Source: Thermincola carboxydiphila
GTDB lineage: Bacteria > Bacillota > Thermincolia > Thermincolales > UBA2595
Assembly: GCA_016841325.1 (NCBI GenBank)
Contig: JAENZJ010000003.1
Location: 1 to 64,000 of the forward strand
DNA: 64,000 nt
Direction of reading: 5' to 3'
Part shown: positions 6,926-14,231 of the stretch, piece after piece
Numbering within the stretch: position 1 is the stretch's first letter
How the letters are laid out: each line of letters opens with the position of its first letter
Made by a program: the position numbers and the translations under genes
Notes under the pieces: generated by a model
The model's input: only the letters and a program-made list of their open reading frames with translations
The model's database searches: none
Told to the model about the DNA's origin: nothing

Positions 6926-7896
6926 AAGTCGGGACCACCTTGGGCTGCTGTCTGCTGCTGTTTTTGGTAAGCCTCAAACTCATCACCGATACTCATTTGA
7001 CCCTCGGCTTCTTCGGTTTCAGCGGCAGGTTCATTCTTTTCCTCTCCAGCAGCAGCCGGCTCATCACCGTTATGTGCTTCATCTACAACGTGCTTAGAAG
7101 TTATATCAATAACCTCACTATTGGCGTTATCGACTACTTCCTGGGCAACTGTCTCCTCAGCGATTATCTCAGAGTTTCGGTTAAACACATCCTTAAGCAG
7201 ATTACAATCACTACTGGAATTAATAATCGCTTTACAGGCTCTGTTAATAACTGTTTTCTTGGCCATTTCAGCTGTAAACTTACCATGAGTAGAACCTGCC
7301 TTGATATTACCTTTATCATCGATGGGTTTCATCTGAGATTGCTGCCATGCCTGTTTTATCTCGGCAAAGGTCATAATTGTTGTTTTGACCCGCCCATCAT
7401 TATGAATAATGATGCAGTAAGCAGCCTTGATTTTTTTGCCGTCAATGTTCTCCAGGGACTGTTCGTGCTCAGTTACTTCCTTTTGGCCTCGATTAAGGCG
7501 ATACTTAAATACATCACCCTCGTAAACCACCTCGGCTATAATGTCATCTATGGTCTCATCCACTTCTTTAGCAACCGCCATGGTCCCGAAGTAAGACCGC
7601 TGACAAACCAGTTTATTGCCATAGGCGATGAAATAACACTGCTTTTTAGATGGATTCAACCCCTGGACCACCATTTCAAGCAGGGCATTCGCAATACTGT
7701 CTTTAGAGCAAACCTCCAGGACAGGTTTATCGTTTCTATCAGTGGTTCCCTGAAGAGTTAACCACGCAGCCTTCATGGCGTTCTCGGCGCTGTAATTTGC
7801 CGGTAGATGAAGCTGTCCGCTCTCTTGAAACTCCCTAACCTTTTGAGCCACCACATCAACCGTATCCTTTTTAACTAAAGCGACAACATTTGTCAT
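6922..7896 (-). CDS. recT: RecT-family single-strand annealing recombinase
   Basis: 324 aa. The RecT core is recognisable: ALLEMVVQGLNPSKKQCYFI near residues 71-90, LVCQRSYFGTMAVAKE, and the C-terminal KKTVINRACKAIINSSSD. The last 70 residues are acidic and low complexity (AHNGDEPAAAGEEKNEPAAE), likely a flexible tail that contacts single-strand binding protein or a partner. RecT anneals single strands during phage recombination and DNA repair. The gene sits between the SbcC-like ATPase (one base gap) and the MBL-fold nuclease (overlap), forming a recombination module. Confidence 0.92.
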   Translation of the reverse strand: MTNVVALVKKDTVDVVAQKVREFQESGQLHLPANYSAENAMKAAWLTLQGTTDRNDKPVLEVCSKDSIANALLEMVVQGLNPSKKQCYFIAYGNKLVCQRSYFGTMAVAKEVDETIDDIIAEVVYEGDVFKYRLNRGQKEVTEHEQSLENIDGKKIKAAYCIIIHNDGRVKTTIMTFAEIKQAWQQSQMKPIDDKGNIKAGSTHGKFTAEMAKKTVINRACKAIINSSSDCNLLKDVFNRNSEIIAEETVAQEVVDNANSEVIDITSKHVVDEAHNGDEPAAAGEEKNEPAAETEEAEGQMSIGDEFEAYQKQQQTAAQGGPDF

Positions 7897-7897
7897 T

Positions 7898-9877
7898 TTA
7901 AGCCACCTCCATAGATTTTTCCTTTGAAGCTACTTCAACCCGCAACTTCTTGTCCGGTTCTGAGACTATCAGGCTGATAACCTGTGCCTCGGTCTCTATT
8001 AACTTGGTTACGGCCTCGCGATTATCCACAAATATCGGAGCCGAAAAACCGTAATGCTGGGACAGGGTGTTAATAATGTCTAACCCGACATTTATCCTGG
8101 CCGCATTATTCAGGCCACTGGAATAAGGAACCCCCTTGTAAATCGTTTCGCAACACTCTACTACCCCGCCGTTGATCTGCACGTCAAACAACTTAAACCT
8201 GGCCATCTTAAACCGACTGTTGATTTTCTCTTCCAGCATTGACACCTTTGTCCGGATGAACTGCTCGGTCAGGTAAAGCTCCTCTTCCAATTTCGCATAT
8301 TCGGCGGCCAATTGCTTTTCCTGTGCCTTCAGCTGCTCAATGCGCTTCTGGCCTTCCTCGTATCGCCTGACGTTTGCCAGGGACCCTTCCAGTATTGCAA
8401 TGTCATTTTCAGCCTGAGCGATTTCCTCTTTTGCCTTAGCAATGACTTCGCTGTTACCTGCCTTCATGGTAGCAATAGCTTCTTCCAGCTTGGCTTTTTC
8501 CTGCAGCTTTTGAGCATAGCTAGGGTAATTGTCCAGGGTGTTTTCCGACCGGATAGACTCAATAGCTTGCTTAAGGCCATTAGCCTCCTGTTTCGTGGCC
8601 TCAAGCTGGGCCCCTAATTCTTCAATCTCAGCCTGTATATCCACATTCTGCCGTTCAAGCTCGGTAACCTCGGCCATGGTAGTCTTGCCCTCTGCGCTTA
8701 TAGATGCAAGTTTGTCCGCCTTTTCCCGGTTAAAGGCCGCTTCAGCTGTGGCCCTGGCCTCTTCCAGTTTTTCTTCCGGTACATCCTGGCCACAGGTGGG
8801 GCAAATGGATTCCTGGTTTAACTCAAGCTGCTGAGCGTTGACCTCGTTCCACTTGTTCCGCAGCTGGGCGGCCTTGGTTTTCAGGTTGTCAATCCTGCGC
8901 AGGTTGCTGGCGACATCCGATTCTTTGCCGCTTATTTCGCTTCTTAGTGAACTGAGCCTGAGCTCAATATCAGTCAGTGCCTTTCTCTTTTCAGAGACCA
9001 TGGCGTCAATTTCAGCCTGGTATTCGTTCTTCAAGGCCAACAGATCAGCATTGATTTCGCTCAGCTCATTCTTTTTCTGAGCGACCTCACCGCCCGATTC
9101 CAGCTGAAGAAGGTTGTCCTGCTTTTGCTTAAGCAGCGCTTTGGCCTTGGCAATGTCCTTCGGGAGCTGGTCAGCATCCAACATACTTATATCAGGCAGA
9201 CCCAACTGTACTTCATCAATCCTGGTCGGAATCTTTTCAAGTTCCTTGTTTAGCTCAGTACGCCTGGCGGCTATCACCTTGCGATGGTCATCCAGGCTCC
9301 GGCCTTTAAGTATCTCCGGAAGCTTCGCCAGTGACTTATCAGAGTTAATGACCTCTTCATCAGATACGTAGCCGCATACATCAAGCAGGGTCTCTCTGCG
9401 TTTAGTCCAATGTAGCTGCTCATTAAAATAGGCCGGTGATGTCAGAAGTTTAAATGTCTCCTCATCAGCAATATCGCCAACCCTGGCAGTGTACTCATTT
9501 TTCTTGACCGGAACACCGTTGATAAAATAATCAGTAGTATGCCCGGTAAACTCTTTTGACGCACTGCCGCGTTTCTTGGTCCATTTCTCAGCATAGACCT
9601 TGCGGAGAGTTACCGGCCTCCCGGAAACATCCAGTGCTGCCTCAACCTCATGTTCCAAACCGTGGAGCACGGTCCCGGCCTGGTCCAGTGTCTTGATATC
9701 AAAATCCTTCTTGTTCTGGCTGTCTTTATCAAAGAGTAACCAGAGAAAAGCGTCAAACAGTGTTGTCTTCCCGGTTGCGTTATCACCGAAAACCTTTACG
9801 TCTTTACCCTGGGTATCCAGCTTAAACGACTTGATGCCTTTGAAATTTTTAAGGCTAAGTGTTAACAGCTTCATCAT
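7898..9877 (-). CDS. SbcC/Rad50-like ATPase with zinc hook
   Basis: About 659 aa. The start is set at the ATG pair 9877/9874, which follows GAGAGGTG; the frame extends upstream into the tRNA-like element. Walker A is GDNATGKT (residues 31-38). Long coiled-coil segments flank a central zinc hook CPTCGQ near residue 356, as in Rad50 and SbcC. The C-terminal lobe has FVDNREAV and IVSEPDKKL, compatible with a shortened second ATPase half. Such proteins work with a nuclease on DNA ends; here the neighbours are RecT and an MBL-fold enzyme. No SbcD-like nuclease is adjacent, so the MBL protein could fill that role. Confidence 0.85.
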   Translation of the reverse strand: MMKLLTLSLKNFKGIKSFKLDTQGKDVKVFGDNATGKTTLFDAFLWLLFDKDSQNKKDFDIKTLDQAGTVLHGLEHEVEAALDVSGRPVTLRKVYAEKWTKKRGSASKEFTGHTTDYFINGVPVKKNEYTARVGDIADEETFKLLTSPAYFNEQLHWTKRRETLLDVCGYVSDEEVINSDKSLAKLPEILKGRSLDDHRKVIAARRTELNKELEKIPTRIDEVQLGLPDISMLDADQLPKDIAKAKALLKQKQDNLLQLESGGEVAQKKNELSEINADLLALKNEYQAEIDAMVSEKRKALTDIELRLSSLRSEISGKESDVASNLRRIDNLKTKAAQLRNKWNEVNAQQLELNQESICPTCGQDVPEEKLEEARATAEAAFNREKADKLASISAEGKTTMAEVTELERQNVDIQAEIEELGAQLEATKQEANGLKQAIESIRSENTLDNYPSYAQKLQEKAKLEEAIATMKAGNSEVIAKAKEEIAQAENDIAILEGSLANVRRYEEGQKRIEQLKAQEKQLAAEYAKLEEELYLTEQFIRTKVSMLEEKINSRFKMARFKLFDVQINGGVVECCETIYKGVPYSSGLNNAARINVGLDIINTLSQHYGFSAPIFVDNREAVTKLIETEAQVISLIVSEPDKKLRVEVASKEKSMEVA

Positions 9878-9896
9878 TTCACCTCTCGTTTTAATT

Positions 9897-10043
9897 TGGT
9901 TGGCGGGGGCAGGGATTTGCACCCTGCATGCAACCTGCTCTTTCGTCTGTTTCAACCACGGACATATAGCCCATGCCGGGGTTACGGTACGGTTGCCTGT
10001 GACTTTCCCATCGTCAGTGTCTACCTATTCCACCACCCCGCCA
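9897..10043 (-). other. Second tRNA-like element (147 nt, long variable region)
   Basis: On the minus strand the ends form the same type of acceptor helix as the element at 5817-5895: TGGCGGGG with CCCCGCCA, then an encoded ACCA. U8 G9 is followed by a D-arm GTGGAATAGGTAGACAC of the Leu/Ser type, a short stem TGAC/GTCA with loop text ATGGGAA, and a T-arm-like hairpin GCAGGG-TGCAAAT-CCCTGC. About 65 extra bases lie where the variable arm should be. This could be a tRNA with an insertion, a pseudogene, or an mRNA-leader mimic. It ends about 20 bases before the SbcC-like start codon. Confidence 0.4.
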
Positions 10044-10470
10044 TATTAGGACCGGTGCCCGACCAGGTTGGCCCGGTCAATCATTGTAAAATCATCATCA
10101 TTTATCATAAACGGGGCTGGCTCCCCCTGGCCGCTTAAGCTTCATCATCGCCCTGCCCCTCATGCCTCAACTGGCCTTTATCTTCTTCCCGGTTCTCAGT
10201 TCCCGGCCACGGCTCTGCCGCCAATTGTGCAGCCAGGCCCGGTTTTTGCCTTCAGCCCTGCTGTTCTTCTGGGTCAAATCCCTGCGATACTTCCTTCCTC
10301 CGCTCTTTTTCAACTTTATCCCTCCTGCCTTGTTTATATCGACTGGCATCCGGACAGAGACCCAGTCATGCATTCCAGGGCTCGGCTCCACTGTCCGTTG
10401 TCATTGCCTTGCCCATCTTCACATTCAAGTGGTATAATTTAATCAACCATTGTGGGCCGCTTTGTGCGGC
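10044..10470. other. Gene-poor stretch of the early region
   Basis: No confident gene was found here. On the minus strand there are only short frames, including a 20-codon one starting MINDDDFTMIDRANL near 10097 and a basic 74-codon frame at 10167-10391. No palindrome or terminator stands out. The stretch lies between the second tRNA-like element and the small Cys-rich genes, and could be the leader of the SbcC-like transcript. Confidence 0.4.
10167..10391 (-). CDS. Possible small basic protein (74 aa)
   Basis: A GTG at 10391 starts a frame rich in Lys and Arg in its second half (GGRKYRRDLTQKNSRAEGKN). There is no convincing ribosome site, and an ATG inside (MPVDINKAGG) is an alternative start. 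Small basic proteins occur in phage early regions, but the frame could be chance in GC-rich DNA. No function proposed. Confidence 0.3.
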   Translation of the reverse strand: MEPSPGMHDWVSVRMPVDINKAGGIKLKKSGGRKYRRDLTQKNSRAEGKNRAWLHNWRQSRGRELRTGKKIKAS

Positions 10471-10662
10471 TTATTTTTTATTCAGCAGCTGGCGGATATC
10501 GTCATGACAATAGCCTGTCTGTTGCTTTTCAAATGCCTGCCCACCTTTACAGGTCGCAATAATCGAGACCCCTGGGCGGTAAGCCCTTATGACATGATCC
10601 GGGGTTCCATCAGGAAATGGGACAAAGCATCTGGCATCACAAAATTTACAGTACGGTCCCAT
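10471..10662 (-). CDS. Small Cys-rich phage protein (63 aa)
   Basis: ATG at 10662 is preceded by GAGGTG. The N-terminus MGPYCKFCDARCFVPFP holds a CxxCxxxC group, and two further Cys residues lie at ATCKGG and GYCHDD, enough for one zinc ion. The C-terminus IRQLLNKK is helical. It belongs to the run of tiny metal-binding-looking proteins in this part of the early operon. Family not recognised. Confidence 0.65.
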   Translation of the reverse strand: MGPYCKFCDARCFVPFPDGTPDHVIRAYRPGVSIIATCKGGQAFEKQQTGYCHDDIRQLLNKK

Positions 10663-10698
10663 ATCATTTCACCTCACTCAGCTTCTCGGCCACTTCTT

Positions 10699-10995
10699 TC
10701 ACTGTTCGCATGTTTTGTCACCTCCCTCCGGTTCGCTCATTGTAGCAGGTATTACACTCTCATAATAAGCGGCAGTCCCCTGTTCGACAGGAGTATCTTC
10801 CGGGTAATATGTCGCTCTGTTGCTCCACTTTTCAAAGCACTCGGGGCATTGATAGTGGTTCAACACAGGCACCAGGTACCCGGTCGGTGCATGACAATTG
10901 CACTCGTCACAAACACCGCAGCCTCCAAGTAGCCGGGTCTCAAAGTCCGTAGCTTCATAGGCAATGTGCCCCTTTTTCGTGACCAGCTTTTTCAT
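10699..10995 (-). CDS. Small zinc-ribbon phage protein (98 aa)
   Basis: The frame is open from 11079, but the ATG at 10995 has GAAGGGTGG upstream and overlaps the stop of the preceding 45-aa gene, so it is taken as the start. The centre has CGVCDECNC and CPEC, a likely zinc ribbon. The tail is acidic. Coupled translation with the 45-aa gene is likely. Function unknown. Confidence 0.65.
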   Translation of the reverse strand: MKKLVTKKGHIAYEATDFETRLLGGCGVCDECNCHAPTGYLVPVLNHYQCPECFEKWSNRATYYPEDTPVEQGTAAYYESVIPATMSEPEGGDKTCEQ

Positions 10996-11129
10996 TTCTT
11001 GCCACCCTTCCGCTTCCTCAGTGCCCAGCCTTTCTTCCCATCCTGGCTGGCGCACATCATGCAGTGGTTCTTGTCCCACTTACCGGAATAATAATTAAAG
11101 TCACAATTACCGCAAGTTCTGACAAACAT
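10992..11129 (-). CDS. Tiny zinc-finger-like protein (45 aa)
   Basis: ATG at 11129 follows a GGTGGTGGGGG stretch. The peptide starts MFVRTCGNCDFNYYSGKW and continues with CMMC, giving two CxxC pairs, then a basic tail (ALRKRKGGKK). The stop overlaps the next ATG. The spacing of the pairs suggests a single zinc ion. It is short but has the marks of a real gene: ribosome site, Cys pattern and coupling to the next gene. Confidence 0.6.
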   Translation of the reverse strand: MFVRTCGNCDFNYYSGKWDKNHCMMCASQDGKKGWALRKRKGGKK

Positions 11130-11153
11130 CAACCCCCACCACCTTCTGCTGAC

Positions 11154-11369
11154 TCATTCATATTTCATCGGCAGCTGTCTTATTACCGTCGTATGCCTGC
11201 CTGTATCGCCGTCCCACCGGCCCTGGACTCTTAGCTTCTCATTCCAGTCCTCATGCCAGCGTTCTTCCTTAGTCATGGTGGGCCGCGTGAAAACATATAT
11301 CATTCTGATGAACAGGAGTCCCCACATAACCGCAACCACCAATAAATCGTAATGCATCGGGTTAGTCAT
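11154..11369 (-). CDS. Small membrane protein (71 aa)
   Basis: After MTNPMHYD a single hydrophobic helix (LLVVAVMWGLLFIRMIYVF) is followed by a charged, probably cytoplasmic tail. Its ATG overlaps the stop of the upstream gene by one base (TAATG), so expression is coupled. One-helix proteins are frequent in phage early regions, but nothing shows what this one does. Confidence 0.6.
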   Translation of the reverse strand: MTNPMHYDLLVVAVMWGLLFIRMIYVFTRPTMTKEERWHEDWNEKLRVQGRWDGDTGRHTTVIRQLPMKYE

Positions 11370-11746
11370 TATGCATGCTCCTTTCCTTCGTACTTGGCTA
11401 TGGCTTTGGTGACCAGCTTTATAACCTCATTGGCCGAGCAGTCATCACAGCTATCCCCGCAGGTTCTGCAAAAATCTTTTTGTTCCGCTAATACAGCTTT
11501 GCACGCATCAAGCAGTTCAGGTGCGGCGCACATCAATCTGACATTGGCCTCTGCTTCTCGTGCCTGTACGTTGCAAGGGGCATCTTCCGGGTAATTATCT
11601 TCATAAAAGCATAGATGATTATATTCGATTTCGCAGTGAGAAGGGATTCCGGGCCCGCCGTTATTTGAAAGCCCGCCCTCAAGCGTAATTAAGTGCCCCT
11701 CGTCAGTTTCTTCGTATGTCCATGGTCCCTTCGTGTGTTTGGCCAT
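11369..11746 (-). CDS. Conserved-type phage early protein (125 aa)
   Basis: The layout MAKHTKGPWTYEETDEGH, then REAEANVRLMCAAPELLDAC, is that of a widespread small phage protein (motif EA.ANARLIAAAPELL) whose role is unknown. Here two added pairs, CRTCGDSCDDC, near residues 92-102 could bind zinc. The gene is coupled to the following membrane protein gene. Confidence 0.75.
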   Translation of the reverse strand: MAKHTKGPWTYEETDEGHLITLEGGLSNNGGPGIPSHCEIEYNHLCFYEDNYPEDAPCNVQAREAEANVRLMCAAPELLDACKAVLAEQKDFCRTCGDSCDDCSANEVIKLVTKAIAKYEGKEHA

Positions 11747-11804
11747 TTACATTTCACTCCAATCGCGATATAATAGATAAGGATAGTCAAATATCCGGTT
11801 CACA

Positions 11805-12305
11805 CTAACGACACTTCGTTTCGCGGCGGGTGTCGTTTTTCTTTATCCAATCGATTACGTCAAGCCTGAAATGCTCGTCCAGGCCAATAATGAAATTCAG
11901 TAAACTCCTAACCTCATCGCTGACTTCCTTCACCACAGCCTTTAACACCACCACATCCTCCGGTGTTAAATCCTCCGGCTCTGTCTTTCCTATCAGCATC
12001 CTTGACAGCCCGGCCAATTGCTCGTCCACCTCGGAGTCCTCCTTCAGGCAAATCTGTATCAGCGTCTGTATATGCCTGTCCCCCTCCAGATAACCAAACA
12101 TATCCCAACCGGTATCCTCCAGTGCCACAGCCAGTCCAGCACATGGATGCAGCTCAGAGAATTTTCGCCTGGCATCGCGGCCCTGCGGCAGCTTCCTGGT
12201 GCCCTGGCTCGCTTTGTAGAAGATGTCCACGCCACAGCCGGTCTCCATGGCCACAGCCTTGGCTGGTATGTCTTTGAGCACCTGCCTAACCATTGTTTCA
12301 ACCAT
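11805..12305 (-). CDS. Hypothetical phage protein (166 aa), possible regulator
   Basis: ATG at 12305 is preceded by GGGGTG. The N-terminal part (VLKDIPAKAVAMETGCGVDIFYKAS) resembles the start of CII-like or XRE-like phage regulators, and the C-terminal 80 residues are acidic helices (EDLTPEDVVVLKAVVKEVSDEV). The match is weak and no family is claimed. It starts five bases after the stop of the 115-aa gene. Confidence 0.6.
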   Translation of the reverse strand: MVETMVRQVLKDIPAKAVAMETGCGVDIFYKASQGTRKLPQGRDARRKFSELHPCAGLAVALEDTGWDMFGYLEGDRHIQTLIQICLKEDSEVDEQLAGLSRMLIGKTEPEDLTPEDVVVLKAVVKEVSDEVRSLLNFIIGLDEHFRLDVIDWIKKNDTRRETKCR

Positions 12306-12310
12306 TTATT

Positions 12311-12658
12311 TCACCCCACTTTCTTTTCAAACTCTGTACACCGATCACAGCGTAAAGGCTTCACTCCGTAACCCATGAGCTCAACAGATTTCAAGTTGCA
12401 ATCATGCTTCCGGCATTTGTGTCCTGATTCAGTTGGCAGCCAATAATAGCAACAGCCGCAATCTGCCCGTTTTAACTGTTTCTTTTCAGCCCATTCATGG
12501 AGATTGTTGACCGCATCCGTAAAACTGTTTACTCTCGGCATGTCTTTGCTTCTTACCGTACCCCAGCTTCCACTGGGCTTAAGTTTGCAGGTCGCCCAAT
12601 TATCCATGCCTATGCCGGGCTGCACGGTGATAATAGTGTCCTGGTAATGGTATACCAT
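12311..12658 (-). CDS. Cys-rich hypothetical phage protein (115 aa)
   Basis: An earlier ATG exists at 12721, but the ATG at 12658 (MVYHYQDT) has a GGGGGTGGAG site upstream. The C-terminal half holds CGCC, KCRKHDC and CDRC, which could bind one or two zinc ions; the N-terminal half is beta-rich. Function unknown. Confidence 0.6.
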   Translation of the reverse strand: MVYHYQDTIITVQPGIGMDNWATCKLKPSGSWGTVRSKDMPRVNSFTDAVNNLHEWAEKKQLKRADCGCCYYWLPTESGHKCRKHDCNLKSVELMGYGVKPLRCDRCTEFEKKVG

Positions 12659-12756
12659 CCTGACTCCACCCCCTCTCTGTCCGATAATGCCAGTAGCTTT
12701 GGACTTACGCAACTTGTACAATAGAGCTACAAAAGAAAATCAGGAACCCAAACGGG

Positions 12757-13077
12757 TCATTGAACGTCGACTCCAAACTCGATGGCATCTCTAATGTGGT
12801 GTAAGGCGTACGCGTAACTGGTGACGCGCAAGGTTTTACTAATGTTATGATAGTAAGAATCCACAACATGAAGAGTCCCTACGTTTTCCATGTAGATTAA
12901 AAACTCTTGCGAGAACTCATCTCGTGATGTTTTTATTCCCGCCAACCTAACTGGACTGCCAGAAATGCCAAGGATATTCTTGATCTCATCTAATACCTCG
13001 AACGGTACCTGCTCACCACTTCGCAATTCTATGAGCTCCAGCTTTTCCATACCCCGGAAATATTTGTGGTCATCCAT
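12757..13077 (-). CDS. Hypothetical phage protein (106 aa)
   Basis: ATG at 13077 follows AGGGGTGAGGAAGG. The product begins MDDHKYFRGMEKLELIELRS and ends with a predicted helix (YALHHIRDAIEFGVD). It has no cysteines, unlike its neighbours. No family was recognised. Confidence 0.6.
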   Translation of the reverse strand: MDDHKYFRGMEKLELIELRSGEQVPFEVLDEIKNILGISGSPVRLAGIKTSRDEFSQEFLIYMENVGTLHVVDSYYHNISKTLRVTSYAYALHHIRDAIEFGVDVQ

Positions 13078-13122
13078 CCTTCCTCACCCCTCTCTGCCCG
13101 GCCCCGCTCCCGGGCCTCTGTC

Positions 13123-13257
13123 TCACTCGCTTTTCTGGCCGCCGACCTGCTTGTTGTGTCCTGCCAAGCCCCGCCTCATCTGTGCCAGGAACCGGCGAAA
13201 TTCCCATACATAGTCGTAATGGCCGCGCAGTATGCACCGTTCAGTCAAGTTGGTCAA
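13123..13257 (-). CDS. Possible tiny phage protein with TTG start (44 aa)
   Basis: A TTG at 13257 overlaps the stop of the upstream gene (TTGA) and has GGGAGG about ten bases before it. The peptide is basic and aromatic (TNLTERCILRGHYDYVWEF, then RRGLAGHNKQVGGQKSE). Translational coupling is the main argument. Without it this would be a spacer of 170 bases. Confidence 0.5.
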   Translation of the reverse strand: MTNLTERCILRGHYDYVWEFRRFLAQMRRGLAGHNKQVGGQKSE

Positions 13258-13553
13258 TTTGACGCGCCTCCCATCTGTCGTGCTCTATCCCATCCCGGAG
13301 TGAATACGTTGTGCACCATTTCGACCGGTTTCTGCGGTCTGGATCGCCTTGGCTTCTCGGCAGTAGGCCGGGAATGGTGAGCCCGTCGTTTTTCTATCCA
13401 GTCGGGCAGCTGTTCTACATCAATCTGCCATTTGCCACCTATAAAATAGGCGGGGAAATCAGGATCACTCTTGATGGTCCTGCGAATCTTCGTGTGCCGC
13501 ATCCGGATAATGTTTGATTCTGCCAGCTCATTGATGGTCATCATCTGTGGCAT
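13254..13553 (-). CDS. Excisionase-like HTH protein (about 99 aa)
   Basis: The preferred ATG at 13553 follows AAGGTG; a GTG at 13562 overlaps the upstream stop. MMTINELAESNIIRMRHTKI begins a helix-turn-helix, and FIGGKWQIDVEQLPDWIEKR has the wing and final helix seen in excisionase-type proteins. The basic tail (HHSRPTAEKPRRSRP) could help hold DNA. It may be the directionality factor or an early regulator. Confidence 0.6.
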   Translation of the reverse strand: MPQMMTINELAESNIIRMRHTKIRRTIKSDPDFPAYFIGGKWQIDVEQLPDWIEKRRAHHSRPTAEKPRRSRPQKPVEMVHNVFTPGWDRARQMGGASN

Positions 13554-13558
13554 TTTAT

Positions 13559-13804
13559 TCACCTTCCCAAACCTAGTCTCTTCCAGAATCCTGGGGTGGG
13601 GGCATCGTCCTGCTCCACCTGGCCATGGCTCTTGTCATGATAAAGAATTGATGCACTGTATGGTTTCTCATAGCCATCTGTTTCGTAATCGAACTGCTTT
13701 AGTTCAATGTTTGGCTGCGCCAAGAATGAATTAGTTTTGCCTTTAAGTTCCTCCGGTGTAGCTCCGACAAAAAGTTCATGCCTTAGGTTTGACACTATTT
13801 TCAC
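13559..13804 (-). CDS. Hypothetical phage protein (81 aa)
   Basis: Starts MKIVSNLRHELFVGATPEEL and ends FWKRLGLGR. It is the second gene of the leftward operon, directly behind the Cro-like gene, and its stop overlaps the next frame. The motif GKTNSFLAQPNIEL is not one I recognise. No function proposed. Confidence 0.65.
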   Translation of the reverse strand: MKIVSNLRHELFVGATPEELKGKTNSFLAQPNIELKQFDYETDGYEKPYSASILYHDKSHGQVEQDDAPTPGFWKRLGLGR

Positions 13805-13839
13805 CTCCTTGCGTAATAGTTGGGAAACTGGGGAAAATA

Positions 13840-14067
13840 TTAACTGGCTTTGTTGTCACTGGTGTCTTTTTGACACTCTTCGACCAAAAAAATATCATCT
13901 GAGTCAGTGTTCAGCACTTTTTTTATCTTAAGTGCAACAGCAAAAGATGGGTTTTTTTTGCCTAATTCAATATTTGTGTAGGTAGTTCTATCGATGTTTG
14001 CGCCATTGGCAACCTCTTCATGGGTTAGCCCTAACTGGATCCTTCTTTTACGTAATGCGGGTCTCAA
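13840..14067 (-). CDS. Cro-like XRE-family regulator
   Basis: 75 aa from TTG at 14067, with a strong GGAGGTG seven bases upstream. The XRE helix-turn-helix is clear: RRIQLGLTHEEVANGANIDR followed by TYTNIELGKKNPSFAVALKI. It is the first gene of the early operon, driven by the strong leftward promoter at 14110-14138 with operators in and around it. This is the position of cro in lambda-like switches; the protein probably competes with the repressor encoded at 14232. Confidence 0.85.
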   Translation of the reverse strand: MRPALRKRRIQLGLTHEEVANGANIDRTTYTNIELGKKNPSFAVALKIKKVLNTDSDDIFLVEECQKDTSDNKAS

Positions 14068-14085
14068 TGTTATTCACCTCCATTT

Positions 14086-14205
14086 GTGTCTTATCGGAAC
14101 TCTAACTATATAATAGTTCCTTTTGGGAACGTTGTCAAGCTATTTTGTTCATTTTGGACACGTTTTTTTAAAAATGTTTATTTTGGACACTTTGTGTAAT
14201 ACAAT
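14086..14205. promoter_or_regulatory. Divergent promoters with four phased 15-bp operators
   Basis: Four related sites fit GTTC-N6-GACAC or its palindromic form: 14086-14100 (reverse orientation), 14116-14130 (GTTCCTTTTGGGAAC), 14147-14161 and 14176-14190. Starts are spaced 30, 31 and 29 bp, about three helical turns. The leftward promoter is nearly consensus: TTGACA at 14138-14133, 17 bases, TATTAT at 14115-14110, with one operator exactly filling the spacer. The rightward promoter is weaker, with TACAAT at 14200-14205. This is the genetic switch between the Cro-like gene and the repressor. Confidence 0.85.
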
Positions 14206-14231
14206 TAACCCTAAGAGGGGGGTGTATTGTC

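Noticed and set aside
6901-7761. 286-codon open frame on the plus strand
   Set aside because: It lies antisense to RecT and the MBL-fold gene, has no ribosome site and no recognisable domain; RecT is clear on the other strand.
9878-9955. N-terminal extension of the SbcC-like gene
   Set aside because: It runs through the tRNA-like element; the ATG pair at 9877/9874 has the ribosome site and the usual KLLTLSLKNFKGI start.
11800-11845. Terminator-like hairpin ACGACAC/GTGTCGT
   Set aside because: It has a T-run only on the plus strand, where no gene ends; on the minus strand it is within the 166-aa gene and lacks a T-run.
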